A stretch of 64,000 bases of DNA from Actinomycetota bacterium (lineage in GTDB: Bacteria > Actinomycetota > Acidimicrobiia > Acidimicrobiales > Ilumatobacteraceae): positions 4,802 through 68,801 of the forward strand of contig SXYT01000076.1 of NCBI GenBank assembly GCA_005788205.1. The letters are read 5' to 3'. Below the pieces are notes generated by a model. That model searched no databases. It worked only from the letters and a program-made list of their open reading frames with translations, and was not told the DNA's origin. A program made the position numbers and the translations under genes. Below, piece after piece: positions 7,244 through 16,449 of the stretch; position 1 is the stretch's first letter, and every line of letters starts with the position of its first letter.

Positions 7244-8589
7244 TGCCTGTCGCTGCGGTGTTCGGCCTGGCTGTCACGGGCAGGGCGGTGGTAGAGGCGT
7301 TCCGCCGCCGCGGTTTCGACGTCGTCGCTGCCGACGACGTCCCCGTGCCCGGGCACGCCGCCTTCGCATCTGCTTACGGCGCCCGTCTCGTCGATGTCGC
7401 GACGGACGACGGGCTGGACGGGTTCCTCGACGGGGCCGACGTGCTCGTCCCGGCGCCCGGCGTCCCGCCCCGCAGCCGGGTCATCGCCCGTGCCCTCGCT
7501 GCAGGGGTGCCGGTCCGGTCGGAGATCGACATCGCGCACGACTGGGAGCAGGCGCGCCCCGGCGGCGCACGACCCGTTCTCGGCGTCACCGGCACGGACG
7601 GCAAGACGACCACGACGATGATCACGGCCGCACTGCTGCGCGGCGCCGGCCTGCGCGCCGAGGAGGTCGGCAACACGGACATCCCCTTCATGGCGGCAGT
7701 GGACGACCCAGACATCGATGCGTTCGTGGTGGAGTGCTCGAGTTTCCGCCTGCAGTTCACGGAGACCTTCCGGTGCGACGCGGCGACCTGGCTGAACCTC
7801 GCTCCCGACCATCTCGACTGGCATCCGGACCTCGGTCACTACGCCGCGGCGAAGGAGCGCATCTGGGCCCACGTCCGTCCCGGTGATGTCGCCGTGGTGC
7901 CGCACGGGAACGAGACGATCTCGGGGGCCGCCGCGCGTTCCGGTGCACGCCCTGTCACCTTCGGGCTCGGCTCGGGTGACTACCGGGTGGAGGCGGGCAG
8001 TCTCGTCGGCCCGCGCGGTGCACTGTGCAGCGTCTCGGCCATGTGGCGCACGATGCCCCATGACCTCACGAACTCGCTCGCGGCCGCTGCACTGGTGCTC
8101 GAGACCGGGTTGGTCCCCCCGTCGACTGTCGAGGCGTCCCTCGCCGGTTTCGCGCCGGCCCACCACCGGATCGAATTGGTCGGGACTTTCGCAGGCTCGA
8201 GATGGTTCGACGACTCGAAGGCGACCAGCCCCCATGCCGCTCTCACGGCCATACGGGCCTTCCCCCGGCTTGTTCTCATCGCGGGGGGCCGCAACAAGGG
8301 GCTGGACCTCTCCGAAATGGCGTGCGAACCCTCGCGGATGCATGCCGTCGTCGCCATCGGGGACGATGCGGACCTCATTGAGCAGGCATTCCGCGGCACC
8401 TGCGAGGTCCGCCGGGCAGGCTCGATGCGCGACGCAGTGGCCGCCGCCGCGGACCTCGCTGAGCCGGGTGTGGACGTGGTGCTCTCGCCGGGATGCACCA
8501 GTTTCGACTGGTACAGGAACTACAACGAACGGGGGAACGACTACCAGGAGTCGGTCCGCCGGCACTTCGGGGAGGAGGCGACACGATGA
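7243..8589 (+). CDS. murD: UDP-N-acetylmuramoyl-L-alanine:D-glutamate ligase MurD
   Basis: MurD adds D-glutamate to UDP-MurNAc-L-Ala. Of 448 residues, the N-terminal Rossmann-like domain opens VFGLAVTGRAVV. The ATP loop is VTGTDGKTTTT, and the central domain includes VECSSFRLQF and LNLAPDHLDWH. The substrate-end block includes SPGCTSFDWY-NYNERG, where most MurD proteins have SPxxxSFDxFxNxExRG. ATG 7243 shares its A with the mraY stop, and the stop overlaps the ftsW ATG by four bases. Confidence 0.97.
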   Translation: MPVAAVFGLAVTGRAVVEAFRRRGFDVVAADDVPVPGHAAFASAYGARLVDVATDDGLDGFLDGADVLVPAPGVPPRSRVIARALAAGVPVRSEIDIAHDWEQARPGGARPVLGVTGTDGKTTTTMITAALLRGAGLRAEEVGNTDIPFMAAVDDPDIDAFVVECSSFRLQFTETFRCDAATWLNLAPDHLDWHPDLGHYAAAKERIWAHVRPGDVAVVPHGNETISGAAARSGARPVTFGLGSGDYRVEAGSLVGPRGALCSVSAMWRTMPHDLTNSLAAAALVLETGLVPPSTVEASLAGFAPAHHRIELVGTFAGSRWFDDSKATSPHAALTAIRAFPRLVLIAGGRNKGLDLSEMACEPSRMHAVVAIGDDADLIEQAFRGTCEVRRAGSMRDAVAAAADLAEPGVDVVLSPGCTSFDWYRNYNERGNDYQESVRRHFGEEATR

Positions 8590-9779
8590 GCACGACTGAC
8601 CCGCGCCCGAGGGCGCCGTCCATCGCCGACCGTCGCCGGGACATGCTCCACAGGCTCGGTCTCGACGAGAAGCACAAGATGGCACTCAAGTCGCCGACCA
8701 CCGCGTTCTACGGGATCCTCGTCATCGTCGCTCTCTTCACCGCGCTCGGCCTGATCATGGTCTTCTCGTCGTCGTCGGTCACCAGTCTCCACTCGGGTGA
8801 GTCCGCATGGAGGCTGTTCCGGCGCCAGACGATGTGGGCGCTCGTCGGCCTCGGGTCGATGTGGGGCGTGTACAAGATTCCCTACCAGAACTGGAGGCGC
8901 CCGCGGTGGCTGCTGCCGTTCGCAGGCATGGCACTCCTGCTCAATGCGGTCGTGCCGTTCGTGGGTCGTGACATCAACGGTGCACGGGCCTGGCTGCAGT
9001 GGGGATGGTTCCGTCTGCAGCCGTCGGAGTTCCTGAAGATCGCATCGATCATGTACTGCGCCCACTTCCTCACCCGCCGCCACAGGTACGTGGCCGTCAA
9101 GGAGATGGTGCTCAAGCACATGGTCATCGTCATGGGGCTGACATGCGGGCTGTGCGTCCTCCAGCGCGACTTCGGCACTGCACTCGTCTTCGCGAGCATC
9201 ATCCTCGTGATGATGCTCATCATCGGGATCCCGATGCCCCAGTTCGCCGCGACGGTGGGCGTGGTCTCGCTCGCCGGGCTCGGGGTGCTCACCCAGGCCG
9301 ACAACGCCAGCAAGCGACTCCTCGCGTTCTTGGACCTCGACGCGACGAAGAGCCTCGACGGGTACCAGGTCCACCAGGCGCTCCTCAGCATCGCAAACGG
9401 CGGTCTCGGTGGCACCGGAATCGGTTCCGGCACGAGCAAGTGGGGCTACGTGCCGCTCGCGTACAGCGACTTCATCTTCGCCGTCATCGCGGAGGAACTG
9501 GGCATCGTCGGTTCGGTGCTCGTCATCGCGGGTTTCGCGGCCCTCGTGTACTTCGGGGTCCAGACCGCTCTCGGGGCACGCGACATGCACGGCGCCCTCC
9601 TCGCGGGCGGGATCTCGGCGTGGTTCGCGTTCCAGGCCATCATCAACATCGGGGGGATCATCGGGATCATGCCGATGACGGGGCTCACCCTGCCGTTCAT
9701 GTCGTACGGCGGTTCCTCTCTGATGGCGACGCTCGTGGCGTCCGGGCTTCTCCTCAATGTCGCCCGGCACGTCAAGTAG
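8586..9779 (+). CDS. ftsW: Septal peptidoglycan glycosyltransferase FtsW (SEDS family)
   Basis: FtsW polymerises lipid II at the septum together with FtsI. The 397 residues contain about ten membrane helices after a ~35-residue cytoplasmic tail. Recognisable SEDS features are LMVFSSSSV in the first helix, GARAWLQWGWFRLQPSEF, LQRDFGTALVF, AIIAEEL-type residues in FAVIAEELGIVG, and the ending TGLTLPFMSYGGSS. ATG 8586 overlaps the murD stop. Confidence 0.97.
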   Translation: MSTTDPRPRAPSIADRRRDMLHRLGLDEKHKMALKSPTTAFYGILVIVALFTALGLIMVFSSSSVTSLHSGESAWRLFRRQTMWALVGLGSMWGVYKIPYQNWRRPRWLLPFAGMALLLNAVVPFVGRDINGARAWLQWGWFRLQPSEFLKIASIMYCAHFLTRRHRYVAVKEMVLKHMVIVMGLTCGLCVLQRDFGTALVFASIILVMMLIIGIPMPQFAATVGVVSLAGLGVLTQADNASKRLLAFLDLDATKSLDGYQVHQALLSIANGGLGGTGIGSGTSKWGYVPLAYSDFIFAVIAEELGIVGSVLVIAGFAALVYFGVQTALGARDMHGALLAGGISAWFAFQAIINIGGIIGIMPMTGLTLPFMSYGGSSLMATLVASGLLLNVARHVK

Positions 9780-9785
9780 GCCGTG

Positions 9786-10898
9786 ATGGTCTTTGCGGTC
9801 GTCACGGGCGGCGGCACGAGCGGTCATGTGGTGCCGGCACTGGCGGTGATGGAGGCTCTCGTTGATGCGGGCCACCGCCCCGACGAGATCGCGTATGCGG
9901 GCAGCCGCAGGGGAATGGAGTCCTCGATGGTCCCCCAGACCGGCGTGCAGTGCGCGTTCCTCCCCGTGTCGGGTCTGCAGCGCTCCCTCTCCCTGCGGTC
10001 GGTGCTCGCGAACATCGCGTTCCCGTTCCGCCTGGCTGTCTCGAGGGTCATGGCCCGCAGGCTGGTCCGTGAATGGTCGCCGCGTGTCGTCGTGTCGGTC
10101 GGGGGCTACGCGAGCGAGCCGCTGGCGCGTGCGGCTGTTGCGGCAGGGATCCCGCTCGTGTGCGTGAGCTACGACATGGTGCCCGGGCTCGCGACACGCC
10201 GGCAGTCGAGGAGGGCCTTCGCGTGTGCCGTCGCGTTCGAGGGCTCGAGCCTGCCGCGCGCCGTCATCACCGGTGCCCCCGTGCGCAGGTCCGTGCGCAC
10301 AATGGATCCGGTGGCCTGCCGCGCGCAGACCCGTGCGGAACGGGGGATCGACGACGGTTGCATGCTCGTCACCGTCGTCGGGGGTTCCCTCGGGTCAGCG
10401 GCGCTCAACGCATGCGTGCCCCCGCTCGCCGCCGCACTGGCCGCGGCGGGCGTCCGCGCCCGCATTGTGAACGTGACCGGGCGCCGGTATTCGCACGGCA
10501 CGGAGGTGCCCGGTGCTGTCGGGACGGTCACGGTGGAGACGGTCGCATACGAGGACGACATGCCCTCGTTGCTCGCGGCGACCGACGTCCTAGTGAGCCG
10601 CGCGGGTGCGAGCACCGTTGCAGAGGCCGCCGCGATCGGTGTCGCGGCCGTGTTCGTGCCCTGGCCCGGCGCCGCCAACGACGAACAGACACGCAACGCC
10701 GGTTGGCTGTCGGCGCAGGGCGCCGCGACGACGGTGCGCGAGGGGACCGACCTGCCCCGGTCCCTCTCCGCAGAGGTCGTGCGCCTCTGCCTGGATGCTG
10801 ACGCACGCCATGAAATGGTCACCAGGGCACGGGCGGCGGGAGTGGCGAACCGCGGGACCGGCCTCGTCGATCTCATCACGGACGCATCCCTCGCCTGA
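9786..10898 (+). CDS. murG: UDP-GlcNAc:lipid I N-acetylglucosaminyltransferase MurG
   Basis: MurG converts lipid I to lipid II at the inner face of the membrane. The 370-residue GT-B protein begins VFAVVTGGGTSGHVVPAL, a slightly altered form of the usual GGTGGHxxPAL loop. It carries VVSVGGYASEP, then VVGGSLGSAALN at the start of the second domain, and VSRAGASTVAEAA with the UDP-GlcNAc contacts. ATG 9786 is preferred over GTG 9783 immediately before it. Six bases separate it from ftsW. Confidence 0.95.
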   Translation: MVFAVVTGGGTSGHVVPALAVMEALVDAGHRPDEIAYAGSRRGMESSMVPQTGVQCAFLPVSGLQRSLSLRSVLANIAFPFRLAVSRVMARRLVREWSPRVVVSVGGYASEPLARAAVAAGIPLVCVSYDMVPGLATRRQSRRAFACAVAFEGSSLPRAVITGAPVRRSVRTMDPVACRAQTRAERGIDDGCMLVTVVGGSLGSAALNACVPPLAAALAAAGVRARIVNVTGRRYSHGTEVPGAVGTVTVETVAYEDDMPSLLAATDVLVSRAGASTVAEAAAIGVAAVFVPWPGAANDEQTRNAGWLSAQGAATTVREGTDLPRSLSAEVVRLCLDADARHEMVTRARAAGVANRGTGLVDLITDASLA

Positions 10899-10924
10899 GC
10901 GCGGGGTGGAACAATGGGTGGTTC

Positions 10925-12319
10925 ATGACCACGCCAGACCCCCGCAGCTCCGCAGTGGACCTCTCGGTCCCGCGGCGATTCCACATCGTCGGGACAGGCG
11001 GGCCCGGGATGAGCGCGGTTGCGGTGCTCCTCGCCCGGATGGGTCACACGGTCTCTGGTTCGGACCTCCATGAGTCCGCTGGAACCGCAACAGCCCGCCG
11101 GTACGGGGTGGACGTGCACATCGGGCACGCAGAATCGAATGTGGACGGCGTCGACTGGGTCGTCCATTCGACAGCAGTGCCCCAGACCAACATCGAACTG
11201 GTCGCGGCGCGGGCTGCAGGCACGCCTGTCGTGCACAGGGCCGCCGCACTGGCTGCGATCACCGCACGGCACAGGTCGGTGGGGGTGGCGGGCACCCACG
11301 GCAAGACCACGACGTCATCCCTGCTGACCGCGATGCTGCGCGGCGCGGGCCGTGACCCGTCGTTCGTGATCGGGGCCGAGGTGCTCGGGCTCGGCACCGG
11401 GGCTGACCTGGGCTCTGACGGCACCCTCGTGGTCGAGGCAGACGAGAGCGACGGCACGGCCCGGTCACTCGTCCTCGAGTCGATGCTCCTCACCAACGTC
11501 GACATCGACCATCTCGACCGTTTCGGCACCGTCGAGCGCATCGAGGACGAGTTCGTGGAGATCGCGTCGCGCCTCGGGGGCACCCTCGTGGTGTGCGGTG
11601 ACGACCCTCGGGCGGCCTCCGTCGCGCAGCGGTGCGGCCCCGTGCGCACAATCACGTACGGCTTCGGGGCCGGCAACGACGTCACACTCTCCGAGCCGGT
11701 GACGGGCACTGGGGGCATCGCGTTCGCTGTCGCGTCACCGGACGGAAAGGCCGATGTCGACCTGCCGTTGCTCGGTCGCCACAATGCGCTCAACTGCGCG
11801 GGAGCGATGGCGATGGCCTCGGTCCTCGGTGTCCCGCTCGGTGCGTCTGCGGCCGCCGTCGCGACCTTCGCGGGCGTCGACCGCAGGTTCGCGGCACGGG
11901 GCACCGCCCGTGGTGCGCTGCTCATCGATGACTACGCACACCTCCCCGCCGAGATCGACGCGACGCTCCGCGCGGCGCGCACGCACCCCGGCCTCCGTGG
12001 TCGGCTCGTCGCGGTGTTCCAGCCGAACAGGTACCACCGCATCGCAACGATGGCCGGTGACTACGCGGGTTGCTTCGCCGCCGCGGATGAGGTCTTCATC
12101 ACGGATGTGTACGCATCCGGCACCGAGCGCATCGAGGGAGTCAGCGGGCTCCTCGTGGTCGATGCGGTGCGCACCAGCCACGGCAGTGTCGTGTGGGCGC
12201 AGTCGCGCGGGGAACTCGTCGAGCAGGTGATCCGCGTCCTCGGACCCGGGGACATCTGCGTGAGCATGGGGTGCGGCGACATTTCGGGGTTCCCCGACGA
12301 ACTGCAGGATTCCGCATGA
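10925..12319 (+). CDS. murC: UDP-N-acetylmuramate:L-alanine ligase MurC
   Basis: MurC begins the stem peptide by joining L-alanine to UDP-MurNAc. The protein has 464 residues. VGTGGPGMSAVAVLLA is the N-terminal UDP-MurNAc-binding loop, GVAGTHGKTTTSSLL the ATP loop, and VVEADESDGTA and DDYAHLPAEID are conserved MurC blocks. ATG 10925 follows a 26-base gap. A weak AACAAT (10910-10915) nine bases before the ATG could be a leaderless -10 element, making a possible internal transcription start within the cluster. It overlaps murB by four bases. Confidence 0.97.
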   Translation: MTTPDPRSSAVDLSVPRRFHIVGTGGPGMSAVAVLLARMGHTVSGSDLHESAGTATARRYGVDVHIGHAESNVDGVDWVVHSTAVPQTNIELVAARAAGTPVVHRAAALAAITARHRSVGVAGTHGKTTTSSLLTAMLRGAGRDPSFVIGAEVLGLGTGADLGSDGTLVVEADESDGTARSLVLESMLLTNVDIDHLDRFGTVERIEDEFVEIASRLGGTLVVCGDDPRAASVAQRCGPVRTITYGFGAGNDVTLSEPVTGTGGIAFAVASPDGKADVDLPLLGRHNALNCAGAMAMASVLGVPLGASAAAVATFAGVDRRFAARGTARGALLIDDYAHLPAEIDATLRAARTHPGLRGRLVAVFQPNRYHRIATMAGDYAGCFAAADEVFITDVYASGTERIEGVSGLLVVDAVRTSHGSVVWAQSRGELVEQVIRVLGPGDICVSMGCGDISGFPDELQDSA

Positions 12320-13359
12320 GCCCGTCCAGCCGCCGGACGGACACGGAGGGAATCGCTGCCGCGCTCCGCGCAGCGGGTCTCTCCGTCGGGGTTGATGCAC
12401 CATTCGGTGCGCTCACCACCTACGGGGTCGGGGGGAGCGCGGCACTGGTGGTCGAGACCGCCGGCCAGGACGATGCCGTGGCGGTCGGGCGGGTCATCTC
12501 GGCGCACCCCGGCACGGAGGTGTGCGTCATCGGCAACGGCAGCAACACCCTCGTGGCCGACAGCGGCTTTGACGGTGTCGTGGTGCGCACGAGACCGCCC
12601 AAAGACCCTGCGGCGTTCGCAGTCGAGATTGTCGACGGCACGGTGTCCGTGGGGGCATGGATGCCGCTTCCCGTCCTCGCGCGCCGGTCGGTCGCCGCAG
12701 GTGCCCACGGCCTCGAGTGGGCTGTGGGCGTGCCGGGCACTGTCGGAGGGGCAGTGAGGATGAACGCGGGCGGACATGGCGCCGAGATGGTCGACTCGCT
12801 CGTCACGGTGCGCTTGGTCAGTCTGGCGACGGGTGCGTGCGCAGAGGCATCCGCATTGGATCTTGCCCTGCACTTCCGTGGCTCGGCACTCGGCCCCTCC
12901 CATCTGGTGACCGAGGCGACGTTCGCGGTGTCACCGCCGGGGGACCATGATGGCGAGGCTGACCTCGCAGCGATCGTGGCATGGCGCCGCGAGCACCAAC
13001 CCGGCGGCCGCAACGCGGGGTCGGTGTTCGTGAACCCGTCACCCGGACAGGGCAGCGCCGGCGCGCTCATCGACGCGGCCGGCCTGCGGGGGCTCACTGT
13101 CGGAGACGCGACGGTCTCGCAGAAGCACGCGAACTTCATCCAGACCGGGCCCGTCGCCACCGCCGCAGATGTGGTCGGCCTGATGGAGTCTGTGCAGGAC
13201 ACGGTGCGCGAGCGCACCGGCATCGTGCTGCGCAGCGAGGTGCGGATGGTCGGGTTCGGCGCCGCCGTCACGGCGCGCTTCGCAGGAGAGTCGCACACTG
13301 ATCCCGCCGTGGAGGCTGCGCGGCGGGGTCTTGCTCGCATGCTCGGGGAACCGTCATGA
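12316..13359 (+). CDS. murB: UDP-N-acetylenolpyruvoylglucosamine reductase MurB
   Basis: MurB reduces UDP-GlcNAc-enolpyruvate to UDP-MurNAc with NADPH and bound FAD. The 347-residue protein has the FAD-binding segments LTTYGVGGSAAL, VIGNGSNTLVADSGFDG and AVGVPGTVGGAVRMNAG. NAGSVFVNPSPGQGSAG lies in the substrate-binding part, where the serine of GSVFxNP is the likely proton donor. This looks like the shorter type found in many actinobacteria. ATG 12316 overlaps the murC stop and its stop overlaps ftsQ, so murC-murB-ftsQ are probably coupled. Confidence 0.96.
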   Translation: MSPSSRRTDTEGIAAALRAAGLSVGVDAPFGALTTYGVGGSAALVVETAGQDDAVAVGRVISAHPGTEVCVIGNGSNTLVADSGFDGVVVRTRPPKDPAAFAVEIVDGTVSVGAWMPLPVLARRSVAAGAHGLEWAVGVPGTVGGAVRMNAGGHGAEMVDSLVTVRLVSLATGACAEASALDLALHFRGSALGPSHLVTEATFAVSPPGDHDGEADLAAIVAWRREHQPGGRNAGSVFVNPSPGQGSAGALIDAAGLRGLTVGDATVSQKHANFIQTGPVATAADVVGLMESVQDTVRERTGIVLRSEVRMVGFGAAVTARFAGESHTDPAVEAARRGLARMLGEPS

Positions 13360-14522
13360 GCCGCGACGACACACGGGGCGGCGCACCCGGCATGCCGGGG
13401 CCGGAGGACGTCGTGGAGGTGTCCACTGAGGTGCTGGACGAACTCGGGCGGTTGTTCGGTGCCGCAACGGACGGGACCGCGGACGCCGGCGCGCCGGCCG
13501 GTGCGGGGGCCGTCGATGACGACCCGGCCAAGTCCGCCCGGGAGTCCGGGACAGCAGATCCAGGCACGACCGCGCCGACGGATGCTGTCATCGTCATTGA
13601 TGACGTGGACCCCGGGAGTGACACTGATGACCCCGCCCACGGTGGCGGTGTCGCACCGGTGGACGACCCACCGGTCGCCACGGTGATTCCGCTCGCTGGG
13701 TCTGTGCCGGCGTCACTCGGGGACCCGCTCGTCATCATCGAGGACGAGCCCGATGTCGTCGACCCCCGCACGGATGTCGACCCACGGTTCGAGGAGCGAA
13801 GACGGGTCTGGGCCCGCCGAGACAGGCTCCGCCGTGTCCGTTGGGTGAAGATCGCGGGGCTTCTCGTGGGCCTCGTCGTCGTCGTGAGCGTCATCCTTGC
13901 CTCTCCGCTCTTTGCCATCCGGACCTTCACGGTGGAGGGCACCGTCTACACGTCCGACGAGTCCGTCGACGAGGTGCGCAGGATCCTGAAGGGAACATCC
14001 GTCTTCACGGCCGACACGGCGCGCGCCAGGGCCGTGCTGCTGCGGGACCCGTGGGTCGACGGTGTGCGCATCACGACGCACTTCCCCTCGAAGGTCGTCG
14101 TCGAGGTGAGCGAGCGCAAGCCCGTCGTCTGGTACGTGGGGACGGACAACAAGGCACGCATCGTGGACGCCCGCGGGTCGGTCATCGACGTCCTCACCGG
14201 GTTCCCCACGAAGTACCTGCAGGTGAAGGGAACCGGGGCAGCCGTCGACGCCGGGAGCACAGCCGACGATGCGTACCGGGCGGCGGCACAACTCGTGCTC
14301 GCCCTGCCCGACGAGATCAGACCGAGGGTCACGGCTCTTGACCTCAGTCCGGCAGGGGAGCTGTCGATGGTGCTCAAGGGTGACACCCTCGTGCGGTTCG
14401 GGACCCCGGTCGACCTGCAGAACAAGCTCGTCGCCGTCGTGGTCCTGCTGCGCCGCCAGGACCCGAAGACCATCGCGGTGATCGATGTGTCGGCGGGTGA
14501 TCCCACGGTTCTCGGCCGTTGA
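13356..14522 (+). CDS. ftsQ: Cell division protein FtsQ (POTRA domain)
   Basis: FtsQ is the bitopic scaffold that links early and late divisome proteins. Its 388 residues include a cytoplasmic tail of about 163 residues that is rich in Asp, Pro, Gly and Ala and unusually long. A basic patch and one membrane helix follow (about 166-187). The extracytoplasmic part starts with a POTRA domain (FTVEGTVYTSDESVDEV, LRDPWVDGVRITTHFPSKV) and continues with the FtsQ/DivIB domain. ATG 13356 overlaps the murB stop. A 105-base gap without a clear promoter separates it from ftsZ. Confidence 0.94.
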   Translation: MSRDDTRGGAPGMPGPEDVVEVSTEVLDELGRLFGAATDGTADAGAPAGAGAVDDDPAKSARESGTADPGTTAPTDAVIVIDDVDPGSDTDDPAHGGGVAPVDDPPVATVIPLAGSVPASLGDPLVIIEDEPDVVDPRTDVDPRFEERRRVWARRDRLRRVRWVKIAGLLVGLVVVVSVILASPLFAIRTFTVEGTVYTSDESVDEVRRILKGTSVFTADTARARAVLLRDPWVDGVRITTHFPSKVVVEVSERKPVVWYVGTDNKARIVDARGSVIDVLTGFPTKYLQVKGTGAAVDAGSTADDAYRAAAQLVLALPDEIRPRVTALDLSPAGELSMVLKGDTLVRFGTPVDLQNKLVAVVVLLRRQDPKTIAVIDVSAGDPTVLGR

Positions 14523-14627
14523 TGCCGCCGAATCGGGCCTTCCAGGGGCGGAATTACCCCAAGAAGCACCCGTGATGTGGAAACATTGACCAACTCAGTC
14601 GCACGACTCCGAGCGGAGGTATGGCCC

Positions 14628-15725
14628 ATGGCCGGAGCACCACAAAATTATCTTGCCGTCATCAAGGTCATCGGAGTCGGTGGCGGCGGTGTCAACGGCA
14701 TCAACCGGATGATCGACGCCGGCCTTCGTGGTGTGGAATTCGTCGCAGTGAACACCGATGCCCAGGCACTCCTCATGAGCGATGCCGACGTGAAACTCGA
14801 CAGCGGCCGCGAGCTCACCAGGGGTCTCGGCGCCGGGTCGGACCCCGAGGTCGGCCGTGCCGCCGCGGAGGCCCACCGTGACGAGATCGAAGAGCTCGTG
14901 CAGGGCGCCGACATGGTGTTCATCACTGCCGGCGAGGGTGGCGGCACGGGCACCGGCGCCGCGCCAGTCATTGCCGAGATCGCCAGGTCGGTGGGTGCGC
15001 TGACCATCGGTGTCGTGACCCGCCCGTTCCAGTTCGAGGGCCGTCGCCGCGCGGTGCAGGCCGACAACGGCATCCAGCGGCTCCGCGAGAAGGTGGACAC
15101 GCTCATCGTCATCCCGAACGACAGGCTGCTCACGGTGACGAACGAGAAGACATCCCTGGTGAACGCGTTCAAGATTGCCGATGAGGTCTTGCTGGCCGGT
15201 GTCGCCGGTATCACGAACCTCATCACCACCCCTGGTCTCATCAACACCGACTTCGCGGACGTGAAGATGATCCTGTCCAACGCAGGTTCCGCCCTCATGG
15301 GCACCGGACAGGCCTCCGGCGACAACCGGGCCGTCACCGCGGCCAAGGCTGCGATCTCGAGCCCCATGCTCGAGGCCGCGATCGACGGTGCCCGTGGCGT
15401 GCTGCTCAACATCACCGGGCCCTCCAGCATGGGTCTGTACGAGGTCAACGCAGCCGCGGAGATCGTCCACGGCGTCGCCCACCAGGACGCGAACATCATC
15501 TTCGGCACCGTCATCAACGACGAACTGGGAGACGAAATCCAGGTCACGGTCATCGCAGCCGGGTTCGACCGTTGGGACGGGGGTCCCACGAACAATTCGT
15601 TCGCCGGCACGCGCCCGGCGCGCCCCGCGGACCCGCGCCCCGCGGCTGCATCGTCTGTGCTCGACCGCGACCCGTTCGATGACGACGATGATGATGACTT
15701 CGACGTCCCCTCGTTCCTGAAGTAG
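14628..15725 (+). CDS. ftsZ: Cell division GTPase FtsZ
   Basis: FtsZ is the tubulin-like GTPase that forms the Z-ring. The start is set at ATG 14628 (MAGAPQNYLAVIKVIGVGGGG) because GGAGG (14615-14619) lies eight bases upstream; the open frame reaches back to 14577. The 365-residue protein has the GTP signature GEGGGTGTGAAP and the T7 loop NTDFAD that completes the neighbour's active site. After a short linker it ends in an acidic run and the C-terminal peptide DDFDVPSFLK, which recruits partners such as SepF. FtsA is absent upstream, as is normal in actinobacteria. Confidence 0.99.
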   Translation: MAGAPQNYLAVIKVIGVGGGGVNGINRMIDAGLRGVEFVAVNTDAQALLMSDADVKLDSGRELTRGLGAGSDPEVGRAAAEAHRDEIEELVQGADMVFITAGEGGGTGTGAAPVIAEIARSVGALTIGVVTRPFQFEGRRRAVQADNGIQRLREKVDTLIVIPNDRLLTVTNEKTSLVNAFKIADEVLLAGVAGITNLITTPGLINTDFADVKMILSNAGSALMGTGQASGDNRAVTAAKAAISSPMLEAAIDGARGVLLNITGPSSMGLYEVNAAAEIVHGVAHQDANIIFGTVINDELGDEIQVTVIAAGFDRWDGGPTNNSFAGTRPARPADPRPAAASSVLDRDPFDDDDDDDFDVPSFLK

Positions 15726-15730
15726 GGGCC

Positions 15731-16402
15731 GTGTCCGGCGCCGCCGGGGTCCCGGGGCAGGTCGCCGAGAACGTGGCCGTGGTCCGCGCCCGCATCCGTG
15801 CCGCGGGCGGCGACGGGGTGAGCCTCGTGGCGGTCACAAAGACCCATGGTCACGACGCGATAGAGCAGGCGTTCGCTGCCGGTTGTGACGCTGTCGGGGA
15901 GAACTACGTGCAGGAAATCGCCGCGAAACTCTCCGGGCACGCATCTGCGGGCCCGGTCCACATGATCGGGGCGGTCCAGACGAACAAGGTGCGCAAGATC
16001 GCCCCGCTCGTGTCCCTCTGGCAGACGGTGGACCGGCCGTCTGTCGTCGCCGAGATCGCCCGCCGCGGCGCGAACGGAGGTTGCACCGACCTGCTGCTGC
16101 AGGTGAACACGACCGCCGAGGGGACGAAGTCGGGATGCCGCGAGGACGAGATCGACGCACTGCGGACACAGGCCGAGGCCTGCGGGCTGAGGGTGCTCGG
16201 CCTCATGACGATCGGGCCCACCGACGGGGACCCCACGCTCACCGAGGCCTCGTTCAGGCGCCTGAGGGCCCTCTGTGATGCCCAGGGGCTCGGCATCTGC
16301 TCCATGGGGATGTCCGGGGACTTCGAGATGGCGGTCTCGTGCGGCTCCACGATGGTGCGCGTCGGCACCGCGATCTTCGGGGAGCGTCCCCCGGGGCATT
16401 GA
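15731..16402 (+). CDS. yggS: YggS/PLPBP family pyridoxal-phosphate homeostasis protein
   Basis: This 223-residue protein is the PLP-binding homeostasis factor often found between ftsZ and sepF. The PLP lysine lies in LVAVTKTHG (Ser is more usual than this second Thr). GENYVQE, HMIGAVQTNK, and the phosphate-binding end MSGDFEMAVSCGSTMVRVGTAIFG-like segment (split here as MSGDFEMAV and GSTMVRVGT) are conserved. GTG 15731 follows the ftsZ stop by five bases. It probably buffers free PLP rather than catalysing a known reaction. The pgeF/ylmD gene that often precedes it is missing. Confidence 0.93.
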   Translation: MSGAAGVPGQVAENVAVVRARIRAAGGDGVSLVAVTKTHGHDAIEQAFAAGCDAVGENYVQEIAAKLSGHASAGPVHMIGAVQTNKVRKIAPLVSLWQTVDRPSVVAEIARRGANGGCTDLLLQVNTTAEGTKSGCREDEIDALRTQAEACGLRVLGLMTIGPTDGDPTLTEASFRRLRALCDAQGLGICSMGMSGDFEMAVSCGSTMVRVGTAIFGERPPGH

Positions 16403-16436
16403 CTCTGGTGTCCCACATCGTGACGCGGTGCTGGAT

Positions 16437-16442
16437 TAGCCT
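16437..16442 (+). promoter_or_regulatory. -10 element TAGCCT for a leaderless sepF transcript
   Basis: TAGCCT ends seven bases before the sepF ATG and no Shine-Dalgarno is present, so transcription probably begins at the start codon. Confidence 0.6.
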
Positions 16443-16449
16443 TCCAGCC

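Noticed and set aside
14586..14615. TTGACC as a -35 for an ftsZ promoter
   Set aside because: No TANNNT is found 16-19 bases downstream.
14577..14627. Earlier ftsZ start
   Set aside because: The extra 17 residues are not FtsZ-like, and GGAGG is placed for ATG 14628.
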